Origin: an uncultured Paracoccaceae bacterium
GTDB lineage: Bacteria; Pseudomonadota; Alphaproteobacteria; Rhodobacterales; Rhodobacteraceae
Direction of reading: 5' to 3'
NCBI GenBank assembly: GCA_947498645.1
Contig: CANMKS010000001.1
Span: 968,032-1,032,031 of the forward strand
DNA: 64,000 bases
Shown here: positions 52,851-62,375 of the stretch, in pieces
How positions within the stretch are numbered: position 1 is the first letter of the stretch
Layout: every line of letters begins with the position of its first letter
Notes under the pieces: model-generated
The model's input: only the letters and a program-made list of their open reading frames with translations
Databases searched by the model: none
Told to the model about the DNA's origin: nothing
Program-made: the position numbers and the translations under genes

Positions 52851-53443
52851 AGGGCATTTGCCAATGCGTGATAAAGTGCTGTGAATTCATCGCGGACTTC
52901 CACCGGGGGACGTAGCCGGATGCTGAGCGTCTTGGCCAGCGTTGCATCCTGTTTGCCAAAGAGTTTGTCGGCTTCCGTTTCGGAGAATCCTGCGATCTGC
53001 GCCGCCTCCAGCCATGCCGACAGTTTGTCGGCCTTCTTGATCTGACGCTTCACCGTCGCGGGGATTTGCGCCGGCAGACCAAACCGCAAATGAATGGCAG
53101 CTGTCAGCCGTTCGTCTAGCGCACCGTATCCGGGGCCAACTGCGGCCTTTACCGGGCTGATCATATCGCCAATGACATATTCTGGCGCATCATGCAGCAG
53201 TGCAGCCAACCGCCATTTTGTCGGGGCTTTGGGATGCTGGCGCGTGAAAATCTCGGTCACCAAAAGCGAGTGCTCTGCGACGGAATAGGCAAAGTCGCCA
53301 TTGGTCTGGCCGTTCCAACGCGCGACAAAAGCCAGGCCGTGGGCAATGTCCTCGATCTCGATATCCATCGGTGTGGGGTCCAGCAGATCCAGCCTGCGAC
53401 CCGACAGCATCCGCTGCCATGCTCTGGGTTGTGCCTTGGGCAT
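52847..53443 (-). CDS. HD-domain phosphohydrolase (YfbR-like)
   Basis: This 198-residue HD-superfamily enzyme resembles the 5'-deoxynucleotidase YfbR group. The metal ligands are visible as the first His in SVAEHSLLV, HD in ALLHDAPEYVIGD and a later Asp in IKKADKLSAW. It may dephosphorylate deoxynucleoside monophosphates. I chose the ATG at 53443 because GGAG lies 6 bases ahead; in-frame starts at 53476 and 53578 lack support. It is divergent from ahcY and coupled to the GNAT gene. Confidence 0.83.
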   Translation of the reverse strand: MPKAQPRAWQRMLSGRRLDLLDPTPMDIEIEDIAHGLAFVARWNGQTNGDFAYSVAEHSLLVTEIFTRQHPKAPTKWRLAALLHDAPEYVIGDMISPVKAAVGPGYGALDERLTAAIHLRFGLPAQIPATVKRQIKKADKLSAWLEAAQIAGFSETEADKLFGKQDATLAKTLSIRLRPPVEVRDEFTALYHALANAL

Positions 53444-53518
53444 CGGTGCTCCGCGAAATGGCCTTTGAAATGACATAGAGTGTGTGCAAAGGCAGGTAAA
53501 CAAACTTGCCCGAAATTG

Positions 53519-53547
53519 GGGTGCATCTTTATTTGGTGAATGCACCC
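53519..53547. promoter_or_regulatory. Inverted repeat in the HD gene / ahcY divergent region
   Basis: GGGTGCAT (53519-53526) and ATGCACCC (53540-53547) are perfect inverted arms around a 13-base A+T-rich loop. A smaller dyad ATCAGG (53619-53624) / CCTGAT (53633-53638) sits just ahead of the ahcY ribosome-binding site. They may be an operator or leader structure; I match neither to a known riboswitch. Confidence 0.4.
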
Positions 53548-53660
53548 TACACCAAGGTTCAGGTCCGGTTGCGTGCACCGTGACACCGCGCCCATTGTGA
53601 CATGGCTTTGGCCCTGCTATCAGGCGGCAAAACCTGATTAACGCAAGCCCGGAGGCTGCT

Positions 53661-55046
53661 ATGAAAGACTATACCGTCAAGGACATCTCGCTCGCTGCAT
53701 TTGGCCGCAAAGAGCTGGATATTGCTGAAACAGAAATGCCCGGTCTGATGTCCCTGCGTGAAGAGTATGGTGACAAGAAGCCGCTGAAAGGCGCGCGGAT
53801 TGTTGGTTCATTGCATATGACGATCCAGACTGCGGTTCTGATCGAAACACTGGTGGATCTTGGTGCAGATGTGCGCTGGGCATCCTGCAACATCTTTTCC
53901 ACACAGGATCATGCGGCTGCCGCCATTGCAGAAGCAGGCGTGCCTGTTTTTGCGATCAAGGGCCAGTCGCTGGAAGAGCATTGGGACTACCTTGATAAAT
54001 CCTTCATGTTCCCCGACGGCCCCAACATGATCCTTGATGATGGTGGTGATGCAACTCTCTACGTTCTATTGGGCGCGCGGGCCGAAGCTGGCGAAGACAT
54101 CATCGCCGTCCCGCAGTCCGAGGAAGAAGAAGTTATCAAAAAGCAGATCGCCAAGCGGATGGCAGCCAGCCCCGGCTGGTTCACCAAAACGCGAGACGCG
54201 ATCAAGGGTGTATCCGAGGAGACAACGACCGGTGTTCACCGCCTTTACGATCTGCACAAGAATGGCCAGTTGCCCTTCCCGGCGATCAATGTGAACGACA
54301 GTGTCACCAAGTCGAAGTTCGACAACAAATACGGCTGTAAGGAATCGCTTGTTGACGGCATCCGCCGCGCCACTGACACGATGATGGCCGGCAAGGTTGC
54401 CGTTGTTTGTGGCTATGGCGATGTGGGCAAAGGCTCTGCCGCATCGCTGGCCGGCGCGGGCGCGCGCGTCAAGGTAACAGAGGTCGACCCGATCTGCGCG
54501 TTGCAGGCCGCGATGGATGGCTTTGAGGTTGTCGTGCTTGAGGATGTGCTGGACAGCGCCGACGTCTTTATCACTACAACCGGCAATAAGGACGTCATCC
54601 GCATCGAGCATATGCGCGAGATGAAGGATATGGCAATTGTCGGAAATATCGGCCATTTCGACAACGAAATTCAGGTTGCCGCGTTGAAAAACCACAAGTG
54701 GACCAACATCAAAGAGCAGGTCGATATGATCGAAATGCCTTCGGGCAACCGTCTGATCCTGCTGTCCGAAGGGCGTCTGCTGAATCTTGGTAATGCCACA
54801 GGTCACCCGTCGTTTGTGATGTCCGCGTCTTTCACCAATCAGGTGCTGGCCCAGATGGAACTGTGGAACAACGGCGATGCCTACGAAGTGGGCGTGCATA
54901 TCCTGCCCAAGCATCTGGATGAAAAGGTCGCCCGCCTCCATCTTGCCCGGATCGGCGTCAAGCTGACCGAGTTGAAGAAGGAACAGGCTGATTATATCGG
55001 CGTCACCGTCGATGGCCCCTTCAAGCCAGAGCACTACCGGTACTGA
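53661..55046 (+). CDS. ahcY: Adenosylhomocysteinase
   Basis: AhcY hydrolyses S-adenosylhomocysteine, the by-product of every SAM-dependent methyltransferase, to adenosine and homocysteine. The 461-residue tetrameric enzyme has the motifs [29 protein letters not shown] and the NAD-binding [22 protein letters not shown], and ends with the conserved KPEHYRY. A strong GGAGG site precedes the ATG. It serves the several methyltransferases in this window among others. No SAH or SAM/SAH riboswitch consensus is seen upstream. Confidence 0.97.
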   Translation: MKDYTVKDISLAAFGRKELDIAETEMPGLMSLREEYGDKKPLKGARIVGSLHMTIQTAVLIETLVDLGADVRWASCNIFSTQDHAAAAIAEAGVPVFAIKGQSLEEHWDYLDKSFMFPDGPNMILDDGGDATLYVLLGARAEAGEDIIAVPQSEEEEVIKKQIAKRMAASPGWFTKTRDAIKGVSEETTTGVHRLYDLHKNGQLPFPAINVNDSVTKSKFDNKYGCKESLVDGIRRATDTMMAGKVAVVCGYGDVGKGSAASLAGAGARVKVTEVDPICALQAAMDGFEVVVLEDVLDSADVFITTTGNKDVIRIEHMREMKDMAIVGNIGHFDNEIQVAALKNHKWTNIKEQVDMIEMPSGNRLILLSEGRLLNLGNATGHPSFVMSASFTNQVLAQMELWNNGDAYEVGVHILPKHLDEKVARLHLARIGVKLTELKKEQADYIGVTVDGPFKPEHYRY

Positions 55047-55052
55047 TCACCG

Positions 55053-55835
55053 ATGCGGCATGCCAGACGTCAACAATTGGCGCGGTATGCCGCTCAGGCC
55101 AAACGCGCAGAACGCGGTCCGCTTCGGGCCATTTTGAATGGTCTATTCGCGTTCTTGTTTACAGGGATGGTGGGATATGGTGCCTATCAGGCCATCGTGC
55201 ATCCCGATACGCCCTTGCCGCCGCAATGGAATCCGATCACGCCGCTAAAGATCAGCCACCCGGTGACCCCTCTTAGCGGATGGAAGCTGAACCGCATTGC
55301 GGCTGATGGGGCAAGTTGCCTTGCAACACTGGCCGGTCAGGCGGCGCTTGAGGTTCTTGAACCCCTCAATGATAGTGATCAGTGCTTTATTGCAGATCGG
55401 GTGAACCTTGGCGCGGTTGGGCAGGCGCAAATCTCCTCGCTCGAAACCCGCTGTGCCATCGCCTTGCGTTTGGCAATGTGGGAGGAACACAGCCTGCAAC
55501 CCGCAGCACAACGTATTCTTGGGACGTCAGTTACACGGATTGATCACATCGGTAGCTACAACTGTCGCAGATTGCGGACGGCTGAAGGACCGTCAGAGCG
55601 GATGAGCACGCATGCCACGGCGGATGCTGTGGACATCACAGGTTTCACTTTGGCCGATGGACGCCACTTGGGCCTGTTGGAAGAATGGGATGGTTCTGGC
55701 GACAAAGCAGCATTCCTGCGTGCAGTGCGTGATGGGGCCTGCGACTGGTTCGGTCTGACGCTGTCGCCTGATTTCAACCAACTGCATGCGGATCATTTTC
55801 ACTTACAATCACGTGGCTGGGGTGGATGCCGATAA
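55053..55835 (+). CDS. Extensin-like C-terminal domain protein
   Basis: This 260-residue protein has a single N-terminal transmembrane helix (about 27-47, ILNGLFAFLFTGMVGYGAY), and the rest is periplasmic. The C-terminal region has the extensin-like pattern, with CAIALRLAMWEEHSLQPAAQ, DHIGSYNCRR, STHATADAVDITGFTL and HADHFHLQSRGWGGCR. The His/Asp residues resemble a metal-dependent D,D-peptidase (VanY/MepA-like) site, so peptidoglycan cleavage is possible but not known. It follows ahcY by 6 bases, so it is probably co-transcribed without a functional link. Confidence 0.83.
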   Translation: MRHARRQQLARYAAQAKRAERGPLRAILNGLFAFLFTGMVGYGAYQAIVHPDTPLPPQWNPITPLKISHPVTPLSGWKLNRIAADGASCLATLAGQAALEVLEPLNDSDQCFIADRVNLGAVGQAQISSLETRCAIALRLAMWEEHSLQPAAQRILGTSVTRIDHIGSYNCRRLRTAEGPSERMSTHATADAVDITGFTLADGRHLGLLEEWDGSGDKAAFLRAVRDGACDWFGLTLSPDFNQLHADHFHLQSRGWGGCR

Positions 55836-55889
55836 GAAAATGACGCGGGATATCCAGCCCGCGCCATTCTTGGGAAGCGTCACTTCAGA

Positions 55890-56417
55890 TCAGAAGCTGA
55901 AGGATACGCGGGCCTTGAGGGTCGTAACACCAACGTCGATGCCAGAGTCGTTGTAGTCGTCAAATTTGTGCGACAGCAGTTCTGCACCGACCAGCATGTT
56001 CTCTGTCACGGGCATGTCGTAGCCGATGCCGAACAGATATCCGTTGTCGTCGCCCAGTTCCGGTGATGTGGCCCAGACAATGCCGGCGGTACCGTAGGCC
56101 ATACCGGTGCCAACGGCTGTGCCGACACGGGCTTTGAGGCGTGTTGTGGAATCAACTTCGACAGCACCATCGCCGATGTCATATTCGGTGACGTCATAGT
56201 CCACTTCACCACCGTAGACGATGCCGCCATTTGCGACGTTGTAACCGGCGAAGAGACCGTAGGATGGGCCGTCGCCGTCCAGCTCTGCGCCGCCATCCGT
56301 ATCGATTTCAGATCCACCGATTTGGAAACCGGCATAGGGACCAGTCCAGTCTTGGGAAAAGGCGGCGGCCGGGGCAGCAGCCAGCACGACGGCCAGAATT
56401 GTGTTTGAGAGTTTCAT
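55890..56417 (-). CDS. Outer-membrane beta-barrel protein (Omp25/Opa-like)
   Basis: This 175-residue exported protein has signal MKLSNTILAVVLAAAPAAA cleaved before FSQD. The mature part begins DWTGPYAGFQIGG, the hallmark of 8-stranded porin-like surface proteins of alphaproteobacteria. It has alternating aromatic strands and ends in KARVSFSF, the C-terminal Phe signature recognised by the BAM complex. An AGGAAG site precedes the ATG at 56417; a longer upstream frame has no support. Its function could be structural or adhesive. Confidence 0.88.
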   Translation of the reverse strand: MKLSNTILAVVLAAAPAAAFSQDWTGPYAGFQIGGSEIDTDGGAELDGDGPSYGLFAGYNVANGGIVYGGEVDYDVTEYDIGDGAVEVDSTTRLKARVGTAVGTGMAYGTAGIVWATSPELGDDNGYLFGIGYDMPVTENMLVGAELLSHKFDDYNDSGIDVGVTTLKARVSFSF

Positions 56418-56664
56418 GTGACTTCCTCTTGTTGGGTAATACTCTGGATTACGGAGTGGCTTGCGCATTGGATCAGGGAAGCTGAACACGAAACCGTGAG
56501 ACTTATGCGCCGCTGGTCTACCAAGCTGCCCGCCAAGATTAGCGAAACCTCGCTGCACCGACCCCTTTTTTCTTTACGATTGCAGATCAGAGACAGTAAC
56601 GTGCTGCAGACGGCAGTCTCTGGGGGCGCCGCGAAACAAAAACTTAAACAACGGGGACATTCTC

Positions 56665-57006
56665 ATGGGTAAAAGAGACGATTTGATTGCGAAATATGCC
56701 GACGACCTGAAATCCAAGTGCGGTATGACACCAGACATGGACCTTCTTACAAAGGTGACAATCGGCTGTGGTCCGGCAATCTATAACGCAGATGCGTCTA
56801 CAGTGGCGGCCAGTCAGCCAGACGAGCTTGAGACCGTTAAGAACAATTTCCTGATCAAGAAACTGGGCCTGAAAGACGGGCCAGAGCTTGATTCCGCTAT
56901 TGCGTCTGTCCTCGACACCTATGGCCAGTCAGAGCGCAACAAGTACCGCGCCGTTGTCTATTACATGCTGACCAAGCACTTTGGCAAAGAAGCTGTTTAC
57001 GGCTAA
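56665..57006 (+). CDS. DUF2853 family protein
   Basis: This 113-residue cytosolic, mostly helical protein matches the pattern of DUF2853: KRDDLIAKYADDLKSKCGMTPDMDLL at the N-terminus, CGPAIYNADASTVA in the middle and YRAVVYYMLTKHFGKE at the end. No function is known for the family. It stands alone behind a GGGGA site and is followed by a strong terminator. The 247 bases upstream hold no gene that I can support. Confidence 0.82.
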   Translation: MGKRDDLIAKYADDLKSKCGMTPDMDLLTKVTIGCGPAIYNADASTVAASQPDELETVKNNFLIKKLGLKDGPELDSAIASVLDTYGQSERNKYRAVVYYMLTKHFGKEAVYG

Positions 57007-57024
57007 ACCACTGAAAACAAAGTG

Positions 57025-57053
57025 AAAATGCCCGCCATTTCGGCGGGCATTTT
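57025..57053. terminator. Bidirectional terminator between DUF2853 and DUF1761 genes
   Basis: AAAATGCCCGCC (57025-57036) pairs perfectly over 12 bp with GGCGGGCATTTT (57042-57053), loop ATTTC. It sits between two convergent stops (57006 and 57059) and has A/T tracts on both sides, so it can work in both directions. Confidence 0.9.
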
Positions 57054-57058
57054 GCGTT

Positions 57059-57454
57059 TCAAAGCAGCGTCAGCACCGCGCCGATGATTGTTGCTGCCGC
57101 TGTGGCATAACCTGCATCAATTGCCGCAAGCTTCCACGGGCGGTTGGAGTAGCCGGTATTGATGAATATCCACGGACTGATGAAGAACAGCCCGACACCC
57201 AGCCCTGATTGAATGCCCTTCCCAAGTGTCTCAATCCCGGACAGCGCAAAGGTATGACGCATCATCCCAGCCACCAGCAGAATGCAGATGAATGAGACGA
57301 TGTAGGGTGTTGGATCGCTGCTATTGACCGGGTTGCCGTCAGCGCCAACTTCGATCCCTGCGGCGTCCATCCACGGCTTTGACAAAATCATGTAGTAGGC
57401 GGCCCCAAAGGCAAATGCGGCGATAGCCGCGACGATCACTGCGAGAATTCCCAT
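57059..57454 (-). CDS. DUF1761 membrane protein
   Basis: This 131-residue protein has four hydrophobic segments. MGILAVIVAAIAAFAFGAAYYMILSKPWM is the typical DUF1761 start (the AFxxGxxxYxxxxKxW pattern). A conserved MRHTFA region and GLFFISPWIFINTGYSNRPWKLAAIDAGY follow. The ATG at 57454 has AGGGAGAG ahead of it. No function is known for the family. It stands alone between the terminator and the EVE-domain gene, with about 125 bases upstream. Confidence 0.84.
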   Translation of the reverse strand: MGILAVIVAAIAAFAFGAAYYMILSKPWMDAAGIEVGADGNPVNSSDPTPYIVSFICILLVAGMMRHTFALSGIETLGKGIQSGLGVGLFFISPWIFINTGYSNRPWKLAAIDAGYATAAATIIGAVLTLL

Positions 57455-57578
57455 GTTTCTCTCCCTGCGTATTTTGACTGGGAGAAGTATGACCGGACAG
57501 ATTGCCGCAGGCCAGATTTTTATGACCTGCGCTGTTGGTAAACCTAGTGAAAGGTTTGCGCGGCAATGTGCCGACACC

Positions 57579-58001
57579 CTAGCCCGCTGATGTCTCGCCC
57601 ATTACGCAGACAATCTGCCATTCTTCATCCGTCACTGGTTGCACGGACAGGCGCGAGTTATTGACCAACACCATATCTGCCAAACGCGGTTCGGCTTTGA
57701 TGTCTTCCAGCGTGACGGGTTTGGCAAAGGGCCGTACGGCCTTGATATCGACGCAGTCCCAGCGGTCATCATCGGTTGTGCTGTCAGGGTGCGCTTCGGC
57801 GCAAACCTCGACGATGCCCACGATTTCAAGCCCGGAACGCGAGTGGTAGAAAAACCCTCTGTCGCCCAGTTTCATCGCCCGCATATTGTTGCGTGCCTGA
57901 TAGTTGCGGACGCCGTCCCACTCTTCGCCGGCCTCGCCCTTGGCCACTTGTTTGTCCCAGCCCCAGACGTCCGGTTCCGATTTGAAAAGCCAATGTGCCA
58001 T
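57579..58001 (-). CDS. EVE-domain protein
   Basis: This 140-residue protein has one EVE (PUA-like) domain. MAHWLFKSEPDVWGWDKQV, WDGVRNYQARNNMRAMKLGDRGFFYHS and IVGIVEVCAEAHPD are the family's signature. EVE domains bind modified bases such as 5-methylcytosine derivatives or modified RNA, so a role in reading nucleic acid modifications is possible. The start overlaps the YciI stop (TGATG), which decides the start at 58001. It ends the tsaD-gpsA-yciI-EVE operon. Confidence 0.9.
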   Translation of the reverse strand: MAHWLFKSEPDVWGWDKQVAKGEAGEEWDGVRNYQARNNMRAMKLGDRGFFYHSRSGLEIVGIVEVCAEAHPDSTTDDDRWDCVDIKAVRPFAKPVTLEDIKAEPRLADMVLVNNSRLSVQPVTDEEWQIVCVMGETSAG

Positions 58002-58273
58002 CAGCCGATCACCTTTTTCCACGCACGCAGGGTCACATTGCTGAACAGACCGGCCTTGGCATAGGGATCGTTGTCAGCCCACTCCTGCGCGGCGGCGAGG
58101 TCTGCGACGTCCAGCACAATCAGTGATCCGCACATCTGGCCATCGTCATCAAGGACGGGTCCGGCCATTTCAACCACACCAGTTTCAGCGATGTAGGCAA
58201 GGTGGGCATCGCGGTTGTCCATCCGTGTTTGCAAGGCACCGGGTTTATCTTGGGTCATCAGGGCAAAGCGCAT
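58001..58273 (-). CDS. YciI family protein
   Basis: This 90-residue ferredoxin-like alpha/beta protein has MRFALMTQDKPGALQTRMDN, HLAYIAETGVVEMAGPVLDDDGQMCGSLIV and DPYAKAGLFSNVTLRAWKKVIG, all of the YciI fold, with the conserved His and Asp of the possible active site. Family members bind small ligands, and one is a muconolactone-like enzyme; this one's function is unknown. It abuts gpsA and overlaps the EVE gene by one base. Confidence 0.88.
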   Translation of the reverse strand: MRFALMTQDKPGALQTRMDNRDAHLAYIAETGVVEMAGPVLDDDGQMCGSLIVLDVADLAAAQEWADNDPYAKAGLFSNVTLRAWKKVIG

Positions 58274-59236
58274 TTATTCTTCCTTCAAGGGGCGCGACAG
58301 AAGCGCGTTTAGGGCAGCGGCGACAGTCAACTGACCGTCAACGAGGGCCGCAACGACATTACAGATCGGCATATCAATCCCACGATCCGCTGCCAACTGG
58401 CGGACCGCCCGCGCGGTTGCCGCACCTTCGACAGTTGTGTTGGGGTCAAAGTCTTCGCCGCGCCCCAAGGCCAGGCCGTAGCGGTAGTTGCGCGACTGGT
58501 CCGAGGTGCAGGTCAGCACAAGGTCGCCAAAACCTGACAGGCCTGCAAGAGTTTCGGCCTGCGCGCCAAAGTCCTGAGCGAGGCGTTGCATCTCGGGAAA
58601 CCCGCGCGTGATCAGTGCAGCGCGCGCGCTTTCGCCGAAGCCGGCCCCAATCGCGATGCCTGATGCGATGGCCATGACATTCTTGAGCGCACCACCCAGC
58701 TCTGCCCCGATTGTATCGGTGCTGCGGTAAAGGCGCATGCTCGTGGTTGACAGGGCGGTCTGCAGGATGGCCCCGGCCTCATCATCAGCGCAGGCCAACG
58801 TCAGCGCGGTGGGTAGTCCGCGCGCGATATCGGCGGCAAAGCTGGGGCCTGTCAGCATGGCAGGTGTTGCACCCGGCACCAGATCACGGATCGTGCTGGC
58901 CGGTCCTGTCATCCGGGTCAGATCAATTCCCTTGCAGCAGGCCACAAGATACTTACCGTCCAGATGTGCCGCATGTTCGGTCAGAAAGGCGCGCAGCGTT
59001 TGCGCAGGTGTGGCCAGCAGAATGATATCGCAGGCGAAAAGCGGCACTAACTCAGCCGAAAATGCCATATTTTCAGGCAGCGTGACACCGGGCAGCCGTG
59101 CATTGCTCCGGGCGTTTGTCATGGTCGCAACTGCATCCGCATTGCGCGCCCAAAGCAGGATTTCATTTCCATCCAGCGCCAGTGCCACCCCAAGGGCCGT
59201 GCCGAATGCTCCGCCACCAGCAATGCCAATCTTCAT
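58274..59236 (-). CDS. gpsA: Glycerol-3-phosphate dehydrogenase (NAD(P)+)
   Basis: GpsA reduces dihydroxyacetone phosphate to sn-glycerol-3-phosphate, the backbone for phospholipids. The 320-residue protein has the Rossmann start [50 protein letters not shown], the catalytic Lys in [15 protein letters not shown] and [20 protein letters not shown]. It is ordinary in length. Its start overlaps the tsaD stop by 4 bases. Confidence 0.96.
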   Translation of the reverse strand: MKIGIAGGGAFGTALGVALALDGNEILLWARNADAVATMTNARSNARLPGVTLPENMAFSAELVPLFACDIILLATPAQTLRAFLTEHAAHLDGKYLVACCKGIDLTRMTGPASTIRDLVPGATPAMLTGPSFAADIARGLPTALTLACADDEAGAILQTALSTTSMRLYRSTDTIGAELGGALKNVMAIASGIAIGAGFGESARAALITRGFPEMQRLAQDFGAQAETLAGLSGFGDLVLTCTSDQSRNYRYGLALGRGEDFDPNTTVEGAATARAVRQLAADRGIDMPICNVVAALVDGQLTVAAALNALLSRPLKEE

Positions 59237-60315
59237 GCTTTTGCTCCCTTCTTGCCGGACCCAAGCATGGGTGCTGCCCTTTTGTCCAATGGCCAGCGCG
59301 GCCGGGCTGAAAGTGTCATGTCGTCACGCGCGCCCGCCGCCATTTGTTCGATCCCCGCATAGGCAATCATTGCGGCGTTGTCGGTGCAAAGACGAAGGGG
59401 AGGTGCGACAAAATCAGTGTCTAACCCAGCACAAAGCGCTGTCAGTCGGTCTCTGATCGCCACGTTGGCTGCGACCCCACCGGCGATGGCAAACGACGAC
59501 TTTTGCGGGCTCATGGCGAGATACACATCCAGCGCACGACGGGTCTTTTCCGCCAGAACATCTGTCACGGCGGCTTGGAAACCAGCGCTCAGATCGGCCT
59601 GATCCTGCTGTCTCAGCCCACCCTGTTCGACAACGATTGCGTCGCGTGCACGCAGGATCGCTGTCTTGAGGCCAGAAAATGACATGTCACATCCCGGTTG
59701 ATTCAACAGCGGGCGTGGGAACGCAAAGCGCTTTGCGTCACCCATCCGCGCGGCCTGTTCAACCGATGGCCCCCCCGGCTGGGGCAGCCCCAACAGGCGG
59801 GCAGTTTTGTCAAAGGCCTCGCCCGGTGCGTCATCAATCGTGCCGCCGATGCGGGTAAACTGATCATGCCCCGCGACAATCAGGAATTGGCAGTGCCCGC
59901 CTGATACCAACAGCATCAGATAGGGATAAGGCAGTTGATCGGTCAGTCGCGGGGTCAGGGCATGTCCCGCAAGATGGTTGACCCCAATCAAAGGGAGCCG
60001 GGTAGCCGCCGACAGGCCCTTGGCGCACATCACGCCGGACAAGACGCCGCCGATCAACCCCGGTCCTGCCGTCACCGCGATCCCGTCCAATTCGGACAAT
60101 GCCAGGTTTGCCTCGTCCAGCGCCTGCTCAATGCAGTGATCCAGTTTATCGGCATGGGCGCGGGCAGCGATTTCTGGCACGACGCCGCCGAATGCCGCGT
60201 GCAATCCGGTTTGCCCATAGACAACGGACGACAAAACCTCTGTGCCGCGCACGACAGCGGCGGCTGTGTCATCGCAGCTGCTTTCAATGCCGAGCAGGGT
60301 GAGCGGTGCAGTCAT
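59233..60315 (-). CDS. tsaD: tRNA threonylcarbamoyladenosine synthesis protein TsaD
   Basis: TsaD transfers threonylcarbamoyl to A37 of tRNAs reading ANN codons, together with TsaB and TsaE. The 360-residue protein has [15 protein letters not shown], the metal-binding [10 protein letters not shown] region, [23 protein letters not shown] and [16 protein letters not shown]. It is complete. It is divergent from hemD with 68 bases between the starts, and it leads the gpsA-yciI-EVE operon. Confidence 0.97.
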   Translation of the reverse strand: MTAPLTLLGIESSCDDTAAAVVRGTEVLSSVVYGQTGLHAAFGGVVPEIAARAHADKLDHCIEQALDEANLALSELDGIAVTAGPGLIGGVLSGVMCAKGLSAATRLPLIGVNHLAGHALTPRLTDQLPYPYLMLLVSGGHCQFLIVAGHDQFTRIGGTIDDAPGEAFDKTARLLGLPQPGGPSVEQAARMGDAKRFAFPRPLLNQPGCDMSFSGLKTAILRARDAIVVEQGGLRQQDQADLSAGFQAAVTDVLAEKTRRALDVYLAMSPQKSSFAIAGGVAANVAIRDRLTALCAGLDTDFVAPPLRLCTDNAAMIAYAGIEQMAAGARDDMTLSARPRWPLDKRAAPMLGSGKKGAKA

Positions 60316-60383
60316 GGGTGATCCGGTTGCGTGTTTCGTTCAGCGAAGTAACATCGCCATGACCAGCAAACAATGGCCAGCCA

Positions 60384-61091
60384 ATGACACCCACGCTCAT
60401 CATGACACGGCCAAGGGCGCAAAGCGAAATATTTGCCATCAAAGTGGCGCGCGCTTGGGGCAAGCCGTTGACCATCATTCATTCGCCGCTGATCGAGATC
60501 ATCTGGGTTGATGCGGCCCTGGACGGGTGCGACAGTTTGATCTTTACCTCGGTCAATGGTGTCACTGCGGCCAGGTGGATGGGGGTGCCCAACGGTCTGC
60601 CGGCATGGTGCGTTGGCAAAAAGACGGCAAAAGCGGCGCGGGACGCGGGGTTTGATCCCACAATAGGGCCGGGGGATGCGGAAGGATTGGTCGCTGATAT
60701 CATCGCGGCCCATCCTTTGGGCAGGCTTGCCCATATTCGCGGCACACATACACGCGGAGATATTTGCGCACGGCTGCTGTCTGCGGGGATCACCTGCGCA
60801 GATGTCATTGCCTATGACCAGCGTGCGCAAACCCTGAGCGTTGAGGCCAAAGCAGCGCTCGCGGGGAAATCTCCGGTCATTGTCCCATTGTTTTCCCCTC
60901 GTACGGGGGTGATTTTCGCTGAACAAGGACCATATCAAACACAAGTATATGCTCCGGTGATCAGCGCGACTGTGCGGGATGCTGTGGAACCATCATTGGC
61001 GACCAGCGTTTTCCTGGCGAAACGACCCAATGGAGAGGCCATGTTGGATGCGACATTGACGGCGCTCAAGGTTGCGGAGGCGTCAACCTAG
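60384..61091 (+). CDS. hemD: Uroporphyrinogen-III synthase
   Basis: HemD cyclises hydroxymethylbilane to uroporphyrinogen III, the branch point to haem, sirohaem and B12. The family is poorly conserved; this 235-residue protein has the typical start TLIMTRPRAQSEIFA, the central SLIFTSVNGVTAARWM and the later LFSPRTGVIFAEQG, matching the two-domain HemD layout. Context supports the call: in alphaproteobacteria hemD often precedes mic60 and hemY-like genes, as here. hemC is not in the window. Confidence 0.87.
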   Translation: MTPTLIMTRPRAQSEIFAIKVARAWGKPLTIIHSPLIEIIWVDAALDGCDSLIFTSVNGVTAARWMGVPNGLPAWCVGKKTAKAARDAGFDPTIGPGDAEGLVADIIAAHPLGRLAHIRGTHTRGDICARLLSAGITCADVIAYDQRAQTLSVEAKAALAGKSPVIVPLFSPRTGVIFAEQGPYQTQVYAPVISATVRDAVEPSLATSVFLAKRPNGEAMLDATLTALKVAEAST

Positions 61092-61185
61092 CGCAGGCCC
61101 ATCGCTTGAGGGTCCGACGCGGGGCGGCTAGTGTGTTGTATCGCTCGAACAATTTTCGGGTGAGCACGTGAAAGGGTGGAATAAC

Positions 61186-62364
61186 GTGGCAAAACAGCCA
61201 GCCAAGGGCAGTAAAGCGCCCAAGAAAACGGAAAAAGAGGCTATTGAGGCCCAAGCATTGTCCGAATCGGACATCGCCGCGCCTATGATTGATGCGATCC
61301 CGGCTGAGGTGCATAGCGACGTTAAGGCGGAACCAGCGAAAGACTCGCAGGAAACCACCGAAAATGCAGATGAGGCGCGACAGGAGCCAGCGGCCAAAGC
61401 AGTTGAACCCGCGCCGATCCCTGCCACCCCGAAGTCGAATTCTGGAAACGCCGGTTTCCTGCCACTGGCCTTGGGCGGTTTGCTAGCTGGCGTGATCGGA
61501 TATGCCGTTGCCACGTTTACGGCCCCGCAGCCGGACAACACGCTTGCCAATCAGGTGGCCACGCAAGCCAACACGATTGCGGCCCTCGAAGACCGCGTTG
61601 CGAACCCCCCAACGGTTGATCTGTCTGGTATTGAAACGGCCCAAGCCGCATTGGACGCATCTTTGGCAGATCTCACTGAACGTGTCGCAGCGCTTGAGGA
61701 TCGCCCGGCAAGCAGCGGCGGCTCTGTTTCGGTGGATACCTCCGATGTGCAGGCCGAAATGGACGCATTGCGGGCCCAAATCGCTGAAATGACGGGTGCA
61801 GCCCAGACGGAATTGGCAGAGGCCCGCGCTGCGGCTGCCTCCATCGAAGAGAATGCCACTGCCGCAGCGCGCAATGCGGCGGCACGTGCCGCACTTGCCC
61901 GCGTGCAAACAACACTGGAAAGCGGCGCGCCAATCGGTGCCGCTTTGGGTGATCTTGAAGCGGCTACTGGTGAAGCTGCGCCTGCGGCACTGATCAGCGT
62001 ACAAGACGGCGTGCCAACCTTGGCAGAACTGCAAGACCAGTTCCCCGAAATGGCCCGTGCTGCGCTTGCGACCGCGCGTAGCGAAGGTGTCGCTGGTGAA
62101 GAAACCGGCGGTATCGGGGCGTTTATCCGCAATCAGCTTGACGTGCGCTCGACCACGCCGCAGGAGGGCGACAGCGTCGACGCGATCCTTTCGCGGGCAG
62201 AGGCGGCGGTACGCACCGGCCGCCTGTCTGACGCGCTGGCTGAAATCAGCGGCTTGCCAGAAGTGGCCCGCGCGGAAATGTCCGACTGGCTGGCGCTGGC
62301 CGAGGCTCGTGCCGACGCGATTGCTGCTGTTGAAATGCTCTCTACCTCCCTTTCTGATAACTGA
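61186..62364 (+). CDS. Alphaproteobacterial Mic60/mitofilin homologue
   Basis: This 392-residue membrane protein has a Lys/Glu/Ala-rich cytosolic N-terminus (~1-90), one transmembrane helix (about 95-115, GFLPLALGGLLAGVIGYAVA), a coiled coil (about 130-240) and a C-terminal region with SVDAILSRAEAAVRTGRLSDALAEISGL, the mitofilin signature. Alphaproteobacterial Mic60 bends the inner membrane and helps form intracytoplasmic membranes; its gene is known to sit in haem operons. I chose GTG at 61186, which has AAAGGGTGG 6 bases ahead; a GTG at 61168 is the alternative. It lies between hemD and hemY-like genes. Confidence 0.85.
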   Translation: MAKQPAKGSKAPKKTEKEAIEAQALSESDIAAPMIDAIPAEVHSDVKAEPAKDSQETTENADEARQEPAAKAVEPAPIPATPKSNSGNAGFLPLALGGLLAGVIGYAVATFTAPQPDNTLANQVATQANTIAALEDRVANPPTVDLSGIETAQAALDASLADLTERVAALEDRPASSGGSVSVDTSDVQAEMDALRAQIAEMTGAAQTELAEARAAAASIEENATAAARNAAARAALARVQTTLESGAPIGAALGDLEAATGEAAPAALISVQDGVPTLAELQDQFPEMARAALATARSEGVAGEETGGIGAFIRNQLDVRSTTPQEGDSVDAILSRAEAAVRTGRLSDALAEISGLPEVARAEMSDWLALAEARADAIAAVEMLSTSLSDN

Positions 62365-62375
62365 AGGCGCCTGAT

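Noticed and set aside
53590..53660. SAH or SAM/SAH riboswitch ahead of ahcY
   Set aside because: The conserved sequence blocks of both riboswitch classes are absent. Only short dyads are seen.
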